Assembly: GCF_937997535.1 (NCBI RefSeq)
Contig: NZ_CALKTT010000079.1
Coordinates: forward strand, 1-7,278
Direction: 5' to 3'
Source: an uncultured Campylobacter sp.
GTDB lineage: Bacteria; Campylobacterota; Campylobacteria; Campylobacterales; Campylobacteraceae
DNA length: 7,278 bases
The translations under genes and the position numbers were made by a program. This document shows, in pieces, positions 1 through 4,966 of the stretch; position 1 is the stretch's first letter, and the number at the start of each line of letters is the position of its first letter. The notes beneath the pieces were generated by a model. That model worked only from the letters and a program-made list of their open reading frames with translations. It made no database searches and was not told the origin of the DNA.

Positions 1-63
1 GAATTTTAGAATTTTAGAATTTTAGAATTTTAGAATTTTAGAATTTTAGAATTTTAGAATTTT
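1..63. repeat. Perfect tandem array of an 8-bp unit, GAATTTTA
   Basis: Seven full copies and one 7-base partial copy of GAATTTTA run without a mismatch from the first base to position 63, where GC-rich sequence takes over. The array touches the window edge, so its full length is unknown. It is non-coding: the 8-bp period rotates through all three frames and puts a stop in each on both strands. On the minus strand every unit contains TAAAAT, the -10 variant seen before several genes here. The lack of divergence suggests recent slippage expansion. Confidence 0.95.
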
Positions 64-102
64 GCGGCGCGAAAATTTACAAGCAAATTAAAACGCGCCG
101 CA
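63..102. other. GC-rich hairpin beside the octamer array
   Basis: GCGGCGCG at 64-71 is perfectly complementary to CGCGCCGC at 94-101, and a T-A pair (63/102) extends the stem to 9 bp around a 22-base AT-rich loop. It lies just downstream of the stop of the leftward CxxC gene, so it could end that transcript. No clean T-run follows on either strand; the minus strand continues AAAATTC. A terminator role is therefore uncertain. Confidence 0.45.
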
Positions 103-119
103 GCAAGTGGTGCTAGCAG

Positions 120-323
120 CTAGTTTGCAGCGTCTTGAAGCTCTTCTTTGATCTCGGAGTTGCTTTTTACGACCATGCCTGAGCCGTGGATGACGCTAGG
201 CATGCAGGATGTGCAGATATGCACCGTCTCGCCGTTTTTATGCGCCTTGATAAAGACCGCGTTTTCATCGTCGCTGCTTTTGAGCGAACATATATTGCAA
301 ATGTAAATATCGCCTGATTTCAT
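120..323 (-). CDS. Small zinc-ribbon-like protein (CxxC...CxxC), unknown function
   Basis: This 67-aa protein has two CxxC knuckles, Cys9-Asn-Ile-Cys12 and Cys37-Thr-Ser-Cys40, 24 residues apart. That is the layout of a zinc ribbon with four Cys ligands. The stretch between them is polar, and the C-terminal third (after a His-Gly-Ser-Gly turn) is acidic and probably helical. No signal peptide or membrane segment is visible, so it should be cytoplasmic. The ATG at 323 is preceded by AAAGGA at good spacing and by a TAAAAT box about 30 bases upstream. It follows the EI24-type membrane gene on the same strand after a 73-bp gap. I do not recognise a named family. Zinc binding is inferred from the Cys spacing, and a nucleic-acid or protein-binding role would be a guess. 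Confidence 0.75.
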   Translation of the reverse strand: MKSGDIYICNICSLKSSDDENAVFIKAHKNGETVHICTSCMPSVIHGSGMVVKSNSEIKEELQDAAN

Positions 324-352
324 AGAAATCCTTTCTTAAAAAATTTCGCACT

Positions 353-358
353 ATTTTA
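353..358 (-). promoter_or_regulatory. Putative -10 box (TAAAAT) for the CxxC gene
   Basis: The minus strand reads TAAAAT about 30 bases before the ATG at 323, in an AT-rich gap between two same-strand genes. A second TAAAAT lies at 383-388. No -35 is evident, as is usual for Campylobacter sigma-70 promoters. Confidence 0.4.
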
Positions 359-396
359 TGAAAATTTCAAAATTTTTCATTGATTTTAGTTAATCT

Positions 397-1137
397 TTAG
401 CGATTTTTATTGCGGGCGCTTTCATCTATTAGCACTATGTGCGTCAAAAAGATGATGAAAAATAGCTGGAAAAATAATCCTACCAGCGGGATCAAGCACA
501 GCAGATAAAAAATAAAAGCGCTTAGGGCAAATTTATATCCGCCGCCCATTTTATAAGAGCGCTCGAAGCTTTTCGCGCTTAACGCGTTTGAAGCGACGTC
601 GATTAGAATCAGCTTGTAATAGATATAAAAAAACGGCACGTTGATTATGAATAAATTTATTACCGGCACGAACAAAAGCACCGAACAGATAAATAAAATC
701 ACTAAAAATTTTAAAATTTCAAGGCTCATCAGCTTTAGCACTCGCGCCGTGCTCGCTTCATCCGCGCGGATTAGGTGGTAGTGGCGGGCGTTGATCTCTT
801 TAGTGACTGCGGGCGTCAGAAAGGCTGCGATGATAAGCGCACAAAACACGCTAAGCATCAGTACCGCAAAGCTGGCAAACACCGAAAAAATCGCGCCGAT
901 AATCCACTTTGTAGCAGCAAAGCTTAGAATTTTTGCAATTATTGGGAAGCGCTGCTCGTCCAAGAAGCTAAAATCGCCGCTTTGCGCGCCCTGCGAAAGT
1001 GCGTCAAAAAGCTCTTTGCCACCGAAAAATGCGAGCGTGCCTAAGATTATAAGCGAGCACATAAGCGGCAATAGCGAGAGCAAAATAAACTTGCGCGTAA
1101 AAAAATCCTGCTTCGCCAAATTAAAAATTCTACCCAT
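397..1137 (-). CDS. EI24/CysZ-like integral membrane protein
   Basis: With the start at 1137 this is a 246-aa, strongly hydrophobic protein. Membrane segments lie near residues 17-38, 78-111, 144-178 and 202-236; the last three are long enough to be helical hairpins or re-entrant. Residues 106-111 (FLTPAV) and the 158-181 stretch (PVIN...NVPFFYIYY...LID) resemble conserved parts of the EI24 domain family, which includes the CysZ sulfate transporter. Family membership does not prove sulfate transport here, and no cysteine-biosynthesis gene is adjacent. An in-frame ATG at 1263 would add 42 residues. I prefer 1137 because AGGAG sits 5 bases before it, a TAAAAT box lies just upstream, and the hydrophobic domain begins a few residues in. 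It lies between dut and the CxxC gene, all leftward, 415 bp from dut and 73 bp from the CxxC gene. Confidence 0.8.
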   Translation of the reverse strand: MGRIFNLAKQDFFTRKFILLSLLPLMCSLIILGTLAFFGGKELFDALSQGAQSGDFSFLDEQRFPIIAKILSFAATKWIIGAIFSVFASFAVLMLSVFCALIIAAFLTPAVTKEINARHYHLIRADEASTARVLKLMSLEILKFLVILFICSVLLFVPVINLFIINVPFFYIYYKLILIDVASNALSAKSFERSYKMGGGYKFALSAFIFYLLCLIPLVGLFFQLFFIIFLTHIVLIDESARNKNR

Positions 1138-1142
1138 GTATG

Positions 1143-1147
1143 CTCCT
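1143..1147 (-). promoter_or_regulatory. Ribosome binding site fixing the EI24-type start
   Basis: The minus strand reads AGGAG five bases before the ATG at 1137. The alternative ATG at 1263 has only AAGG, four bases away. This site is the main reason for the shorter annotation. Confidence 0.7.
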
Positions 1148-1156
1148 ATTTGCGTT

Positions 1157-1162
1157 ATTTTA
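1157..1162 (-). promoter_or_regulatory. Putative -10 box (TAAAAT) for the EI24-type gene
   Basis: The minus strand reads GTCGCTAAAAT about 20 bases before the ATG at 1137, giving a very short leader that still contains the AGGAG. If active, transcription starts downstream of the ATG at 1263, which excludes that start. Confidence 0.4.
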
Positions 1163-1552
1163 GCGACTTTTGCGACGGAATTTGAGCTGAGATTTATTTT
1201 GACTGCCGCACCGTGCCTCATCAATCCGCTCGCTTGGCTCATTCGCTTTTTTAACCGGCTCATCCTGCCTTATAATACGAAATTTATGCTTTGATCGCTT
1301 GCCTGCGTTTAATCTGCTCATTTATAGTGCGTAAAGGGAGACCGCATCTAGCTATGTTTTTACCTGTTGCGAATATTTATTTGCTTGCTGCGCGGAATTT
1401 TGCCACTTATAAATAAGCTAGCATTACGTAAAATTTCAGGCACAAAATTGCAGAATTCCAAATCAAAGCCCTTTTTTAAAATTCGCATGCCGAAATTTTA
1501 TAGATGGAATTTTAAAATCTTAAAGATAAATTTCGCAAGCAAATCCATGACT

Positions 1553-2242
1553 TTACTTCGTCGCGTCGTAGATCTTTTGCAATTGCTCGTAAATTTCGTT
1601 TGCGCTTACTGTGCCTTTTGATAGCACCTCGATTAGCACCTCGTTATCTTCAAGGTCTCCCCAGATTTTGCGGTAGCTGCCCTCTTTGTAACCGTGGTCT
1701 TGGCGGAATTTATTTAGCACGTTTTTACCGATATATTTGGCAAAAAGAATGTCTAAGCTCACGCCACATTTAATCGCCACGCGAAAAAAATCGGTCAGCA
1801 GCTCGCCGATTTGCAGCTCAAATCCGCTTGTTTCGTGGATTATGAGCTCGATGTCGTTTACGATTTCGTAGATGCTGTATTCGCGCACATCGTAGGCGTA
1901 GGAGCTAAACTCTGCAAACCCACTCACTGCCGTGACGTCGCTTACGATGTGATCGATGTCTTTGCCACCGTAATATTGCTCTAAAATATAGCTCATTACG
2001 AAGTGCCAAATATCAACGACCTCGATGACGATATTATTCACGTCCGGCGCTGCAGAGATATTTTTCCAATGCTTCCACGCAAAGCTATCGATGAGCTCTG
2101 CGCATTCCATGTAAATGCAGCGCTTCCAGTTGATAAGTTTGCCGTTTTTTGTATAGCCGTCCTCCCAGCCCACGCCATTTGTTTCGTCGTTTAGGGCTTG
2201 CTGCATCAAAAACATCTCTTTTACTTTTTTATAATTTTCCAT
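1553..2242 (-). CDS. dut: Dimeric dUTPase (dUTP diphosphatase)
   Basis: The protein hydrolyses dUTP to dUMP and diphosphate, keeping uracil out of DNA and supplying dUMP for thymidylate synthesis in the cytoplasm. At 229 aa it belongs to the all-alpha dimeric dUTPase family (MazG-like NTP-pyrophosphatase fold), not the trimeric beta type. The magnesium-binding acidic residues are visible: Glu46 and Glu49 in MECAELIDS and Glu74 and Asp77 in IEVVDIWHF, which is the E-x2-E...E-x2-D pattern of the family. The WKHWK segment (56-60) and the GVGWEDGY loop (23-30) also fit. Length and residue positions agree with what I recall of the C. jejuni enzyme. AGGAGA precedes the ATG at 2242, with a TATAAT box 27 bases further up. 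It is back to back with the YhbP-like gene and lies 415 bp upstream of the EI24-type gene. Confidence 0.95.
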   Translation of the reverse strand: MENYKKVKEMFLMQQALNDETNGVGWEDGYTKNGKLINWKRCIYMECAELIDSFAWKHWKNISAAPDVNNIVIEVVDIWHFVMSYILEQYYGGKDIDHIVSDVTAVSGFAEFSSYAYDVREYSIYEIVNDIELIIHETSGFELQIGELLTDFFRVAIKCGVSLDILFAKYIGKNVLNKFRQDHGYKEGSYRKIWGDLEDNEVLIEVLSKGTVSANEIYEQLQKIYDATK

Positions 2243-2268
2243 AAAAATTCTCCTAATTTTGGCTCGCG

Positions 2269-2274
2269 ATTATA
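2269..2274 (-). promoter_or_regulatory. Putative -10 box (TATAAT) for dut
   Basis: The minus strand reads TAGCTATAATCG, giving a consensus TATAAT about 27 bases before the dut ATG. It stands back to back with the YhbP-like promoter, 21 bases away. Confidence 0.6.
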
Positions 2275-2293
2275 GCTAATAAAAGAAAATCAT

Positions 2294-2301
2294 TGTATAA
2301 T
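2294..2301 (+). promoter_or_regulatory. Putative -10 box (TGTATAAT) for the YhbP-like gene
   Basis: A consensus TATAAT preceded directly by TG lies 21 bases before the ATG at 2323. The leader would be only about 15 bases long. Because the TTG at 2293 overlaps this box, that TTG cannot be the start codon if the promoter is used. Confidence 0.6.
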
Positions 2302-2309
2302 TTAGCAAA

Positions 2310-2316
2310 AAGGAGG
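2310..2316 (+). promoter_or_regulatory. Ribosome binding site fixing the YhbP-like start
   Basis: AAGGAGG, a near-perfect Shine-Dalgarno sequence, lies six bases before the ATG at 2323. It sets the start there, not at the upstream in-frame TTG at 2293. Confidence 0.85.
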
Positions 2317-2322
2317 CTTAAA

Positions 2323-2736
2323 ATGTGTGCCGCTCAGGATAAATTCGACGAGTTTTTAGGCAGGATGAAACTCCTATCTCTCGGAGTTTTGCGCAATAAT
2401 CTGCCATATTGCTGCAGTGCATTTTACGCCTACGATCCGCAAAATAAGGAGCTCATCATCGCAAGCGCGAGCGACTCCGAGCATATCAAAGCAGTCTTTG
2501 CCAACCGCGGAGTTGCGGCCACAGTTGCACTGGATACGAAATTTGTAGGTAGGATCAAAGGCGTGCAGATTTGCGGCCATATCCGTAGCGCGGATGAGCG
2601 CGAAACCTCGCTATATCTTAAGCGCTTCCCGTTTGCGCGCGCGATGGAGACCGATTTTTTTACGATCAGAATTGACTGGATGAAAATGACCGATAATACT
2701 CTAACTTTCGGTAAAAAACTAATTTGGGAACGCTAG
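2323..2736 (+). CDS. UPF0306 / YhbP-like protein (pyridoxamine-phosphate-oxidase-like fold)
   Basis: This 137-aa cytoplasmic protein resembles the E. coli YhbP (UPF0306) family, part of the flavin-binding split-barrel group related to pyridoxamine 5'-phosphate oxidase. The best matches are RIKGVQICGHIR (77-88), YLKRFPFAR (98-106) and the C-terminal TDNTLTFGKKLIW (123-135), which are the family's signature stretches as I remember them. The N-terminal part (residues 16-50) looks like the first barrel strands. Length is about that of YhbP. The enzymatic role is not established for the family; flavin or heme binding is possible but cannot be read here. The gene has its own promoter and strong RBS, stands back to back with dut, and is followed by a 321-bp spacer, so it is probably transcribed alone. 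Confidence 0.85.
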   Translation: MCAAQDKFDEFLGRMKLLSLGVLRNNLPYCCSAFYAYDPQNKELIIASASDSEHIKAVFANRGVAATVALDTKFVGRIKGVQICGHIRSADERETSLYLKRFPFARAMETDFFTIRIDWMKMTDNTLTFGKKLIWER

Positions 2737-3057
2737 TTCGCTAAGAAATCGTCTATTTATTTTTACGAAATTTTAAACTTTGCGAGGATTAAATTTTATC
2801 TAGTAAAATTTTTAAAACTTGCATAAATTCTATCTTGTCTATTTTTCAAAGAATTTCACCATTAGATACGCTTTAAAATTTCCGCTCGGTTGGTTTTTTG
2901 AATTTTACAGCATGGAATTTAGCGTAAAATTTCATCTTGCAAGCTGAGGTTGTCGCAAATTTTATTTCCTTAGAAGCGGAGCCTGCCACGTAAAATTTCG
3001 CATGAAAATTTTAAAATTCTAAAATTTAACTTTTCAAAGTTAGCTTGACGCGCGAGC
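2737..3057. other. AT-rich spacer between convergent genes
   Basis: This 321-bp gap separates the ends of the rightward YhbP-like gene and the leftward tautomerase gene. It is AT-rich with repeated AAAATTT words and two copies of the GTAAAATTTC motif (2922-2933 and 2988-2999). It also has two units of the left-edge octamer in reverse orientation (3012-3026). A small hairpin is listed separately. No open frame with an RBS is visible. Confidence 0.6.
3027..3042 (-). terminator. Weak hairpin after the tautomerase gene
   Basis: TAACTTTTCAAAGTTA forms a 6-bp stem with a 4-base loop, 15 bases beyond the tautomerase stop on the minus strand. AAATTTTAG follows. Stem and T-run are both weak, so this is only a candidate. 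Confidence 0.3.
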
Positions 3058-3267
3058 TTAGCTCTGCCGCTCCCTGATTTCGCTTACTAGCCGCCCGCCG
3101 ATCGCGTAGTCGTCAGTGGATATTTCGTCTATCGTCACGACCGTGGTTTTCTCGCCCCTGCCTAGCACGGCTACGAGGGCGTCGGTGAGGTTTTTGACGA
3201 GCCTTGCTTTTTCTTCGCGACTTAGACCGCCGCGCTCTTTGGTGATTTTGACGTTTATATAGGGCAT
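3058..3267 (-). CDS. 4-oxalocrotonate tautomerase family protein, DmpI-like
   Basis: This 69-aa protein is a small tautomerase of the 4-OT/DmpI family, whose members form oligomers and use the N-terminal proline as catalytic base after Met removal. Pro1 is present in MPYINVKI. Counting from that proline, Arg11 (KERGG) aligns with the substrate-binding Arg11 of 4-OT. The C-terminal YAIGG turn matches FGIGG, with Tyr in place of Phe50. The position of the second 4-OT arginine, Arg39, appears to be Val (in TTVVTIDE), as in DmpI-type members of epsilonproteobacteria as I recall them. The substrate is therefore unknown, and no catechol meta-cleavage genes are nearby. AAGGAGA precedes the ATG at 3267. 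It is divergent from luxS across a 106-bp gap with a promoter for each. Confidence 0.88.
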   Translation of the reverse strand: MPYINVKITKERGGLSREEKARLVKNLTDALVAVLGRGEKTTVVTIDEISTDDYAIGGRLVSEIRERQS

Positions 3268-3290
3268 TAATTCTCCTTAAAATAAACGTA

Positions 3291-3296
3291 ATTGTA
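3291..3296 (-). promoter_or_regulatory. Putative -10 box (TACAAT) for the tautomerase gene
   Basis: The minus strand reads TGGCTACAAT about 23 bases before the ATG at 3267, with one mismatch to TATAAT and a TG two bases upstream. Confidence 0.45.
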
Positions 3297-3336
3297 GCCA
3301 AAATTTCGTCTGCGCGCCTAAAAGTGCGAAATTTTA

Positions 3337-3345
3337 TGTTAAAAT
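3337..3345 (+). promoter_or_regulatory. Putative extended -10 (TGTTAAAAT) for luxS
   Basis: TG-n-TAAAAT fits the extended -10 form and ends 28 bases before the luxS ATG. AAGGAGG at 3363-3369 lies between them. The leader is too short for a riboswitch. Confidence 0.55.
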
Positions 3346-3373
3346 CGCCGTAATCTGAATTTAAGGAGGAAAT

Positions 3374-3877
3374 ATGCCATTGCTGGATAGTTTTAAAGTC
3401 GATCATACCCGTATGAATGCCCCCGGCGTGCGGCTCGCAAAGAGCATGCGTACCAAAAGCGGCGATAAGATCAGCGTCTATGATCTGCGGTTTTGCCGCC
3501 CGAATTTAGAGATCATGAGCGAGCGCGGCACCCATACGCTGGAGCATCTTTTCGCGGGTTTTATGCGCGAGCACCTAAATAGCGCGGATGTCGAGATCAT
3601 CGACATCTCGCCGATGGGATGCCGCACGGGCTTTTATATGAGCGTGATCGGCACGCCCAGCGAGAGCGCCGTCGCAGCGGCGTGGAGCGCGAGTATGAAG
3701 GATATTTTGGGCGTGGGCTCTCAAGCGGATATCCCCGAGCTGAATAAATTTCAGTGCGGCACCTTCGCGATGCACTCGCTAGCAGAAGCCAAACAGATCG
3801 CGCAAAACGTGCTAAATAAAGGGATCGGCGTGATCAAAAACGACGAGATCGCGCTGGATCCAAGCAAGATAAAATAG
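3374..3877 (+). CDS. luxS: S-ribosylhomocysteine lyase LuxS (AI-2 synthesis)
   Basis: LuxS cleaves S-ribosylhomocysteine to homocysteine and DPD, the precursor of the AI-2 signal, within the activated methyl cycle. The 167-aa protein shows the full active site. The metal-binding HTLEH motif is at 54-58 (His54, His58, with the general base Glu57). The catalytic cysteine is Cys83 in MGCRTGFY. The third metal ligand is Cys128 in FQCGT. The N-terminal LLDSF..DH segment and the 39-42 RFCRPN stretch also match the family, and length is close to the usual 160-170 aa. AAGGAGG lies just before the ATG. No pfs, metE or other methyl-cycle gene is adjacent, and a hairpin follows 12 bases after the stop, so it is likely a single-gene transcript. 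It is divergent from the tautomerase gene. Confidence 0.98.
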   Translation: MPLLDSFKVDHTRMNAPGVRLAKSMRTKSGDKISVYDLRFCRPNLEIMSERGTHTLEHLFAGFMREHLNSADVEIIDISPMGCRTGFYMSVIGTPSESAVAAAWSASMKDILGVGSQADIPELNKFQCGTFAMHSLAEAKQIAQNVLNKGIGVIKNDEIALDPSKIK

Positions 3878-3888
3878 TTTTGAAATTT

Positions 3889-3921
3889 AAGAGATAGTGC
3901 AAAATTCTAACGCTATCTCTT
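3889..3921 (+). terminator. Terminator-like hairpin after luxS
   Basis: AAGAGATAGTG (3889-3899) pairs with CGCTATCTCTT (3911-3921) to give an 11-bp stem with one G-T wobble and an 11-base loop. It starts 12 bases after the luxS stop. Only a short T stretch (TTT) follows, so termination may be partial. Confidence 0.65.
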
Positions 3922-3946
3922 TGAACGCCGCTTGTTCCGCGATCAG

Positions 3947-3954
3947 TGTATAAT
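3947..3954 (+). promoter_or_regulatory. Orphan promoter-like site (TGTATAAT)
   Basis: A consensus TATAAT preceded by TG, the same form as the YhbP-like promoter, lies 26 bases beyond the luxS hairpin. No proper gene starts within 500 bases downstream. Confidence 0.4.
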
Positions 3955-4042
3955 GCACCATAAAATATTATCGTAAAATATGCAAAAATTCGAGGTGCAA
4001 AAATGCGTATCTGCTAAAACAAGCCGGAGGTAGTAGCATCTA

Positions 4043-4078
4043 TTTATAAGCCGATTTAGCTTTATAAACCGACTTGGC
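4043..4078. repeat. 18-bp imperfect tandem duplication
   Basis: TTTATAAGCCGATTTAGC (4043-4060) is followed directly by TTTATAAACCGACTTGGC (4061-4078). They share 15 of 18 bases, and all three differences are transitions. A related core, CGATTTGGCTTTA, recurs at 4125-4137. Confidence 0.75.
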
Positions 4079-4198
4079 GCTTGCCGTAAAGTCTGCGTCA
4101 CGCGAGGTTTTTGATAAAAGCTACGATTTGGCTTTAAGCTGGGTGGCAAAAGCGCGCAAGCAAAGCTCATATCAAATTTAATAAATTTATCTCGTAGG

Positions 4199-4250
4199 TC
4201 GGCTTTAAATTTATAAGAATTTTTAAAATTCCGTCTTAAATTAAAGCCGA
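4199..4250. repeat. Inverted repeat with 10-bp perfect arms
   Basis: TCGGCTTTAA (4199-4208) is exactly complementary to TTAAAGCCGA (4241-4250) across a 32-base AT-rich interior. No T-run follows on the plus strand, so it is not a standard terminator. Confidence 0.6.
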
Positions 4251-4411
4251 AATTCTATCCACAAATACCATGCTTATGCGCCTTCTTACTTTTAGATGCG
4301 ATCTTCAATCCTCCAAAAAAATCGCACAGTAAAATGTGAATTTAAAATTTTTATTTAAGGTTACGTTGCGAGTTTGGCGCTTGAAATTTCACTTTCGCTG
4401 CACGAAAAAAA

Positions 4412-4420
4412 TGCTAAAAT
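4412..4420 (+). promoter_or_regulatory. Putative extended -10 (TGCTAAAAT) for the cupin gene
   Basis: TG-n-TAAAAT has the same form as the luxS promoter and lies 44 bases before the ATG at 4465. A-rich sequence precedes it. Confidence 0.5.
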
Positions 4421-4464
4421 TCCGCCGAAACCGCGCCGGATGCGGTGAACTTAAAGGAGCGAAA

Positions 4465-4803
4465 ATGCAAAGAATTTTTCATATAAAAGATGCTATTTGT
4501 AGCGACGAGCGAGCCGTAAAAACGACATTTTTTACTACGGAGGCCACTTGCGGCGCGGTTTGGATCGTCAAACGCGGCCAGGTCGTAGCGCCGCATATTC
4601 ACCCAGACGGAGATGACGTGTGGATCTGCTTAAGCGGACGCGGCGTGTTTTATCCGAGCAAGGGCGAGGAGGTGCCGATCTGTGCGGGCGATCTAATCAT
4701 TTCCAAAAGCGGAGAGTGCCACGGTATGAAAAATACGGGCGATGAGGATTTTGTGTTTGCAAGCGTTACGGCGCCGATTCCGTGCGGCTACGAAGCGATT
4801 TGA
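4465..4803 (+). CDS. Small single-domain cupin protein
   Basis: This 112-aa protein is one conserved beta-barrel (cupin_2 type) domain. Motif 1 is seen in GQVVAPHIHPDGDDVW (38-53): His44 and His46 are the metal ligands, with Asp50 or Asp51 where Glu is usual, followed by the LSGRG turn (57-60). Motif 2 is GDLIISKSGECHGMKN (75-90), with His86 as third ligand and Asn90, though the usual Pro of PxG is Lys81. A metal-binding role is likely; the substrate cannot be told, since such small cupins include sugar-binding, dioxygenase and regulatory proteins. AAAGGAG lies a few bases before the ATG at 4465. In-frame sequence upstream to 4336 overlaps the promoter and is leader. It appears to be transcribed alone. 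Confidence 0.88.
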   Translation: MQRIFHIKDAICSDERAVKTTFFTTEATCGAVWIVKRGQVVAPHIHPDGDDVWICLSGRGVFYPSKGEEVPICAGDLIISKSGECHGMKNTGDEDFVFASVTAPIPCGYEAI

Positions 4804-4912
4804 ATTAAAATTCGCCAGAGATTTTGTGGCATTCGTAAAATAAATTAGCGCCGCAAAGAGTTGAATCAGAATTTGCCCGTAGCGTTAAATTTCATAAATT
4901 TAGCCGCGCTTT

Positions 4913-4920
4913 TGTACAAT
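4913..4920 (+). promoter_or_regulatory. Putative -10 box (TGTACAAT) for the DKNYY-like gene
   Basis: TACAAT preceded by TG lies 46 bases before the ATG at 4967. It differs by one base from the YhbP-like promoter and from the orphan site at 3947. Confidence 0.45.
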
Positions 4921-4966
4921 TTCAAGTGCCGCGCAATCTGCGGCGAGATTAAATTTGAGGCAAAAG

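Larger units (their letters stand above)
1138..1552. other. Intergenic region, no convincing gene
   Basis: This 415-bp gap between dut and the EI24-type gene is AT-rich. It holds the EI24 promoter and RBS, an in-frame extension up to 1263, a TATAAT on the plus strand at 1271-1276 with no credible gene behind it, and one ACGTAAAATTTC motif (1426-1437). A plus-strand open frame from 1367 runs into dut antisense and has no protein-like features. I see no tRNA or clear terminator. Confidence 0.6.
3878..4464. other. 587-bp spacer, no convincing gene; repeats and an orphan promoter
   Basis: No open frame in this gap has both an RBS and a protein-like sequence. A minus-strand frame at 3943-4170 lacks an RBS. 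The spacer holds the luxS hairpin, an orphan TGTATAAT (3947-3954), a four-codon frame (4003-4017), an 18-bp tandem repeat (4043-4078), a 10-bp inverted repeat (4199-4250), a small stem-loop with CCTCC in its loop (4297-4326), and the cupin promoter and leader. A decayed gene or an RNA gene are both possible. Confidence 0.55.

Noticed and set aside
1..63. Possible CRISPR-like or coding repeat
   Set aside because: The units are contiguous 8-mers with no spacers, and all frames contain stops.
791..1294. 167-codon plus-strand open frame opposite the EI24-type gene
   Set aside because: It is antisense to a clear membrane-protein gene, has no RBS, and its composition is that of a shadow frame.
1354..1416. 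20-codon plus-strand frame behind a TATAAT at 1271-1276
   Set aside because: The nearest purine-rich site (GGGAG) is about 12 bases from the ATG, and the peptide has no recognisable feature.
1367..1621. 84-codon plus-strand frame
   Set aside because: It runs into dut antisense, is rich in AT-driven Lys, Phe, Ile and Leu, and has no RBS.
3113..3406. 97-codon minus-strand frame spanning the tautomerase and the luxS start
   Set aside because: It overlaps two well-supported genes, and its Arg-rich end is typical of a shadow frame.
3943..4170. 75-codon minus-strand frame in the luxS to cupin spacer
   Set aside because: No ribosome binding site precedes the ATG, and the Cys/Tyr/Leu-rich sequence looks like translated AT-rich spacer.
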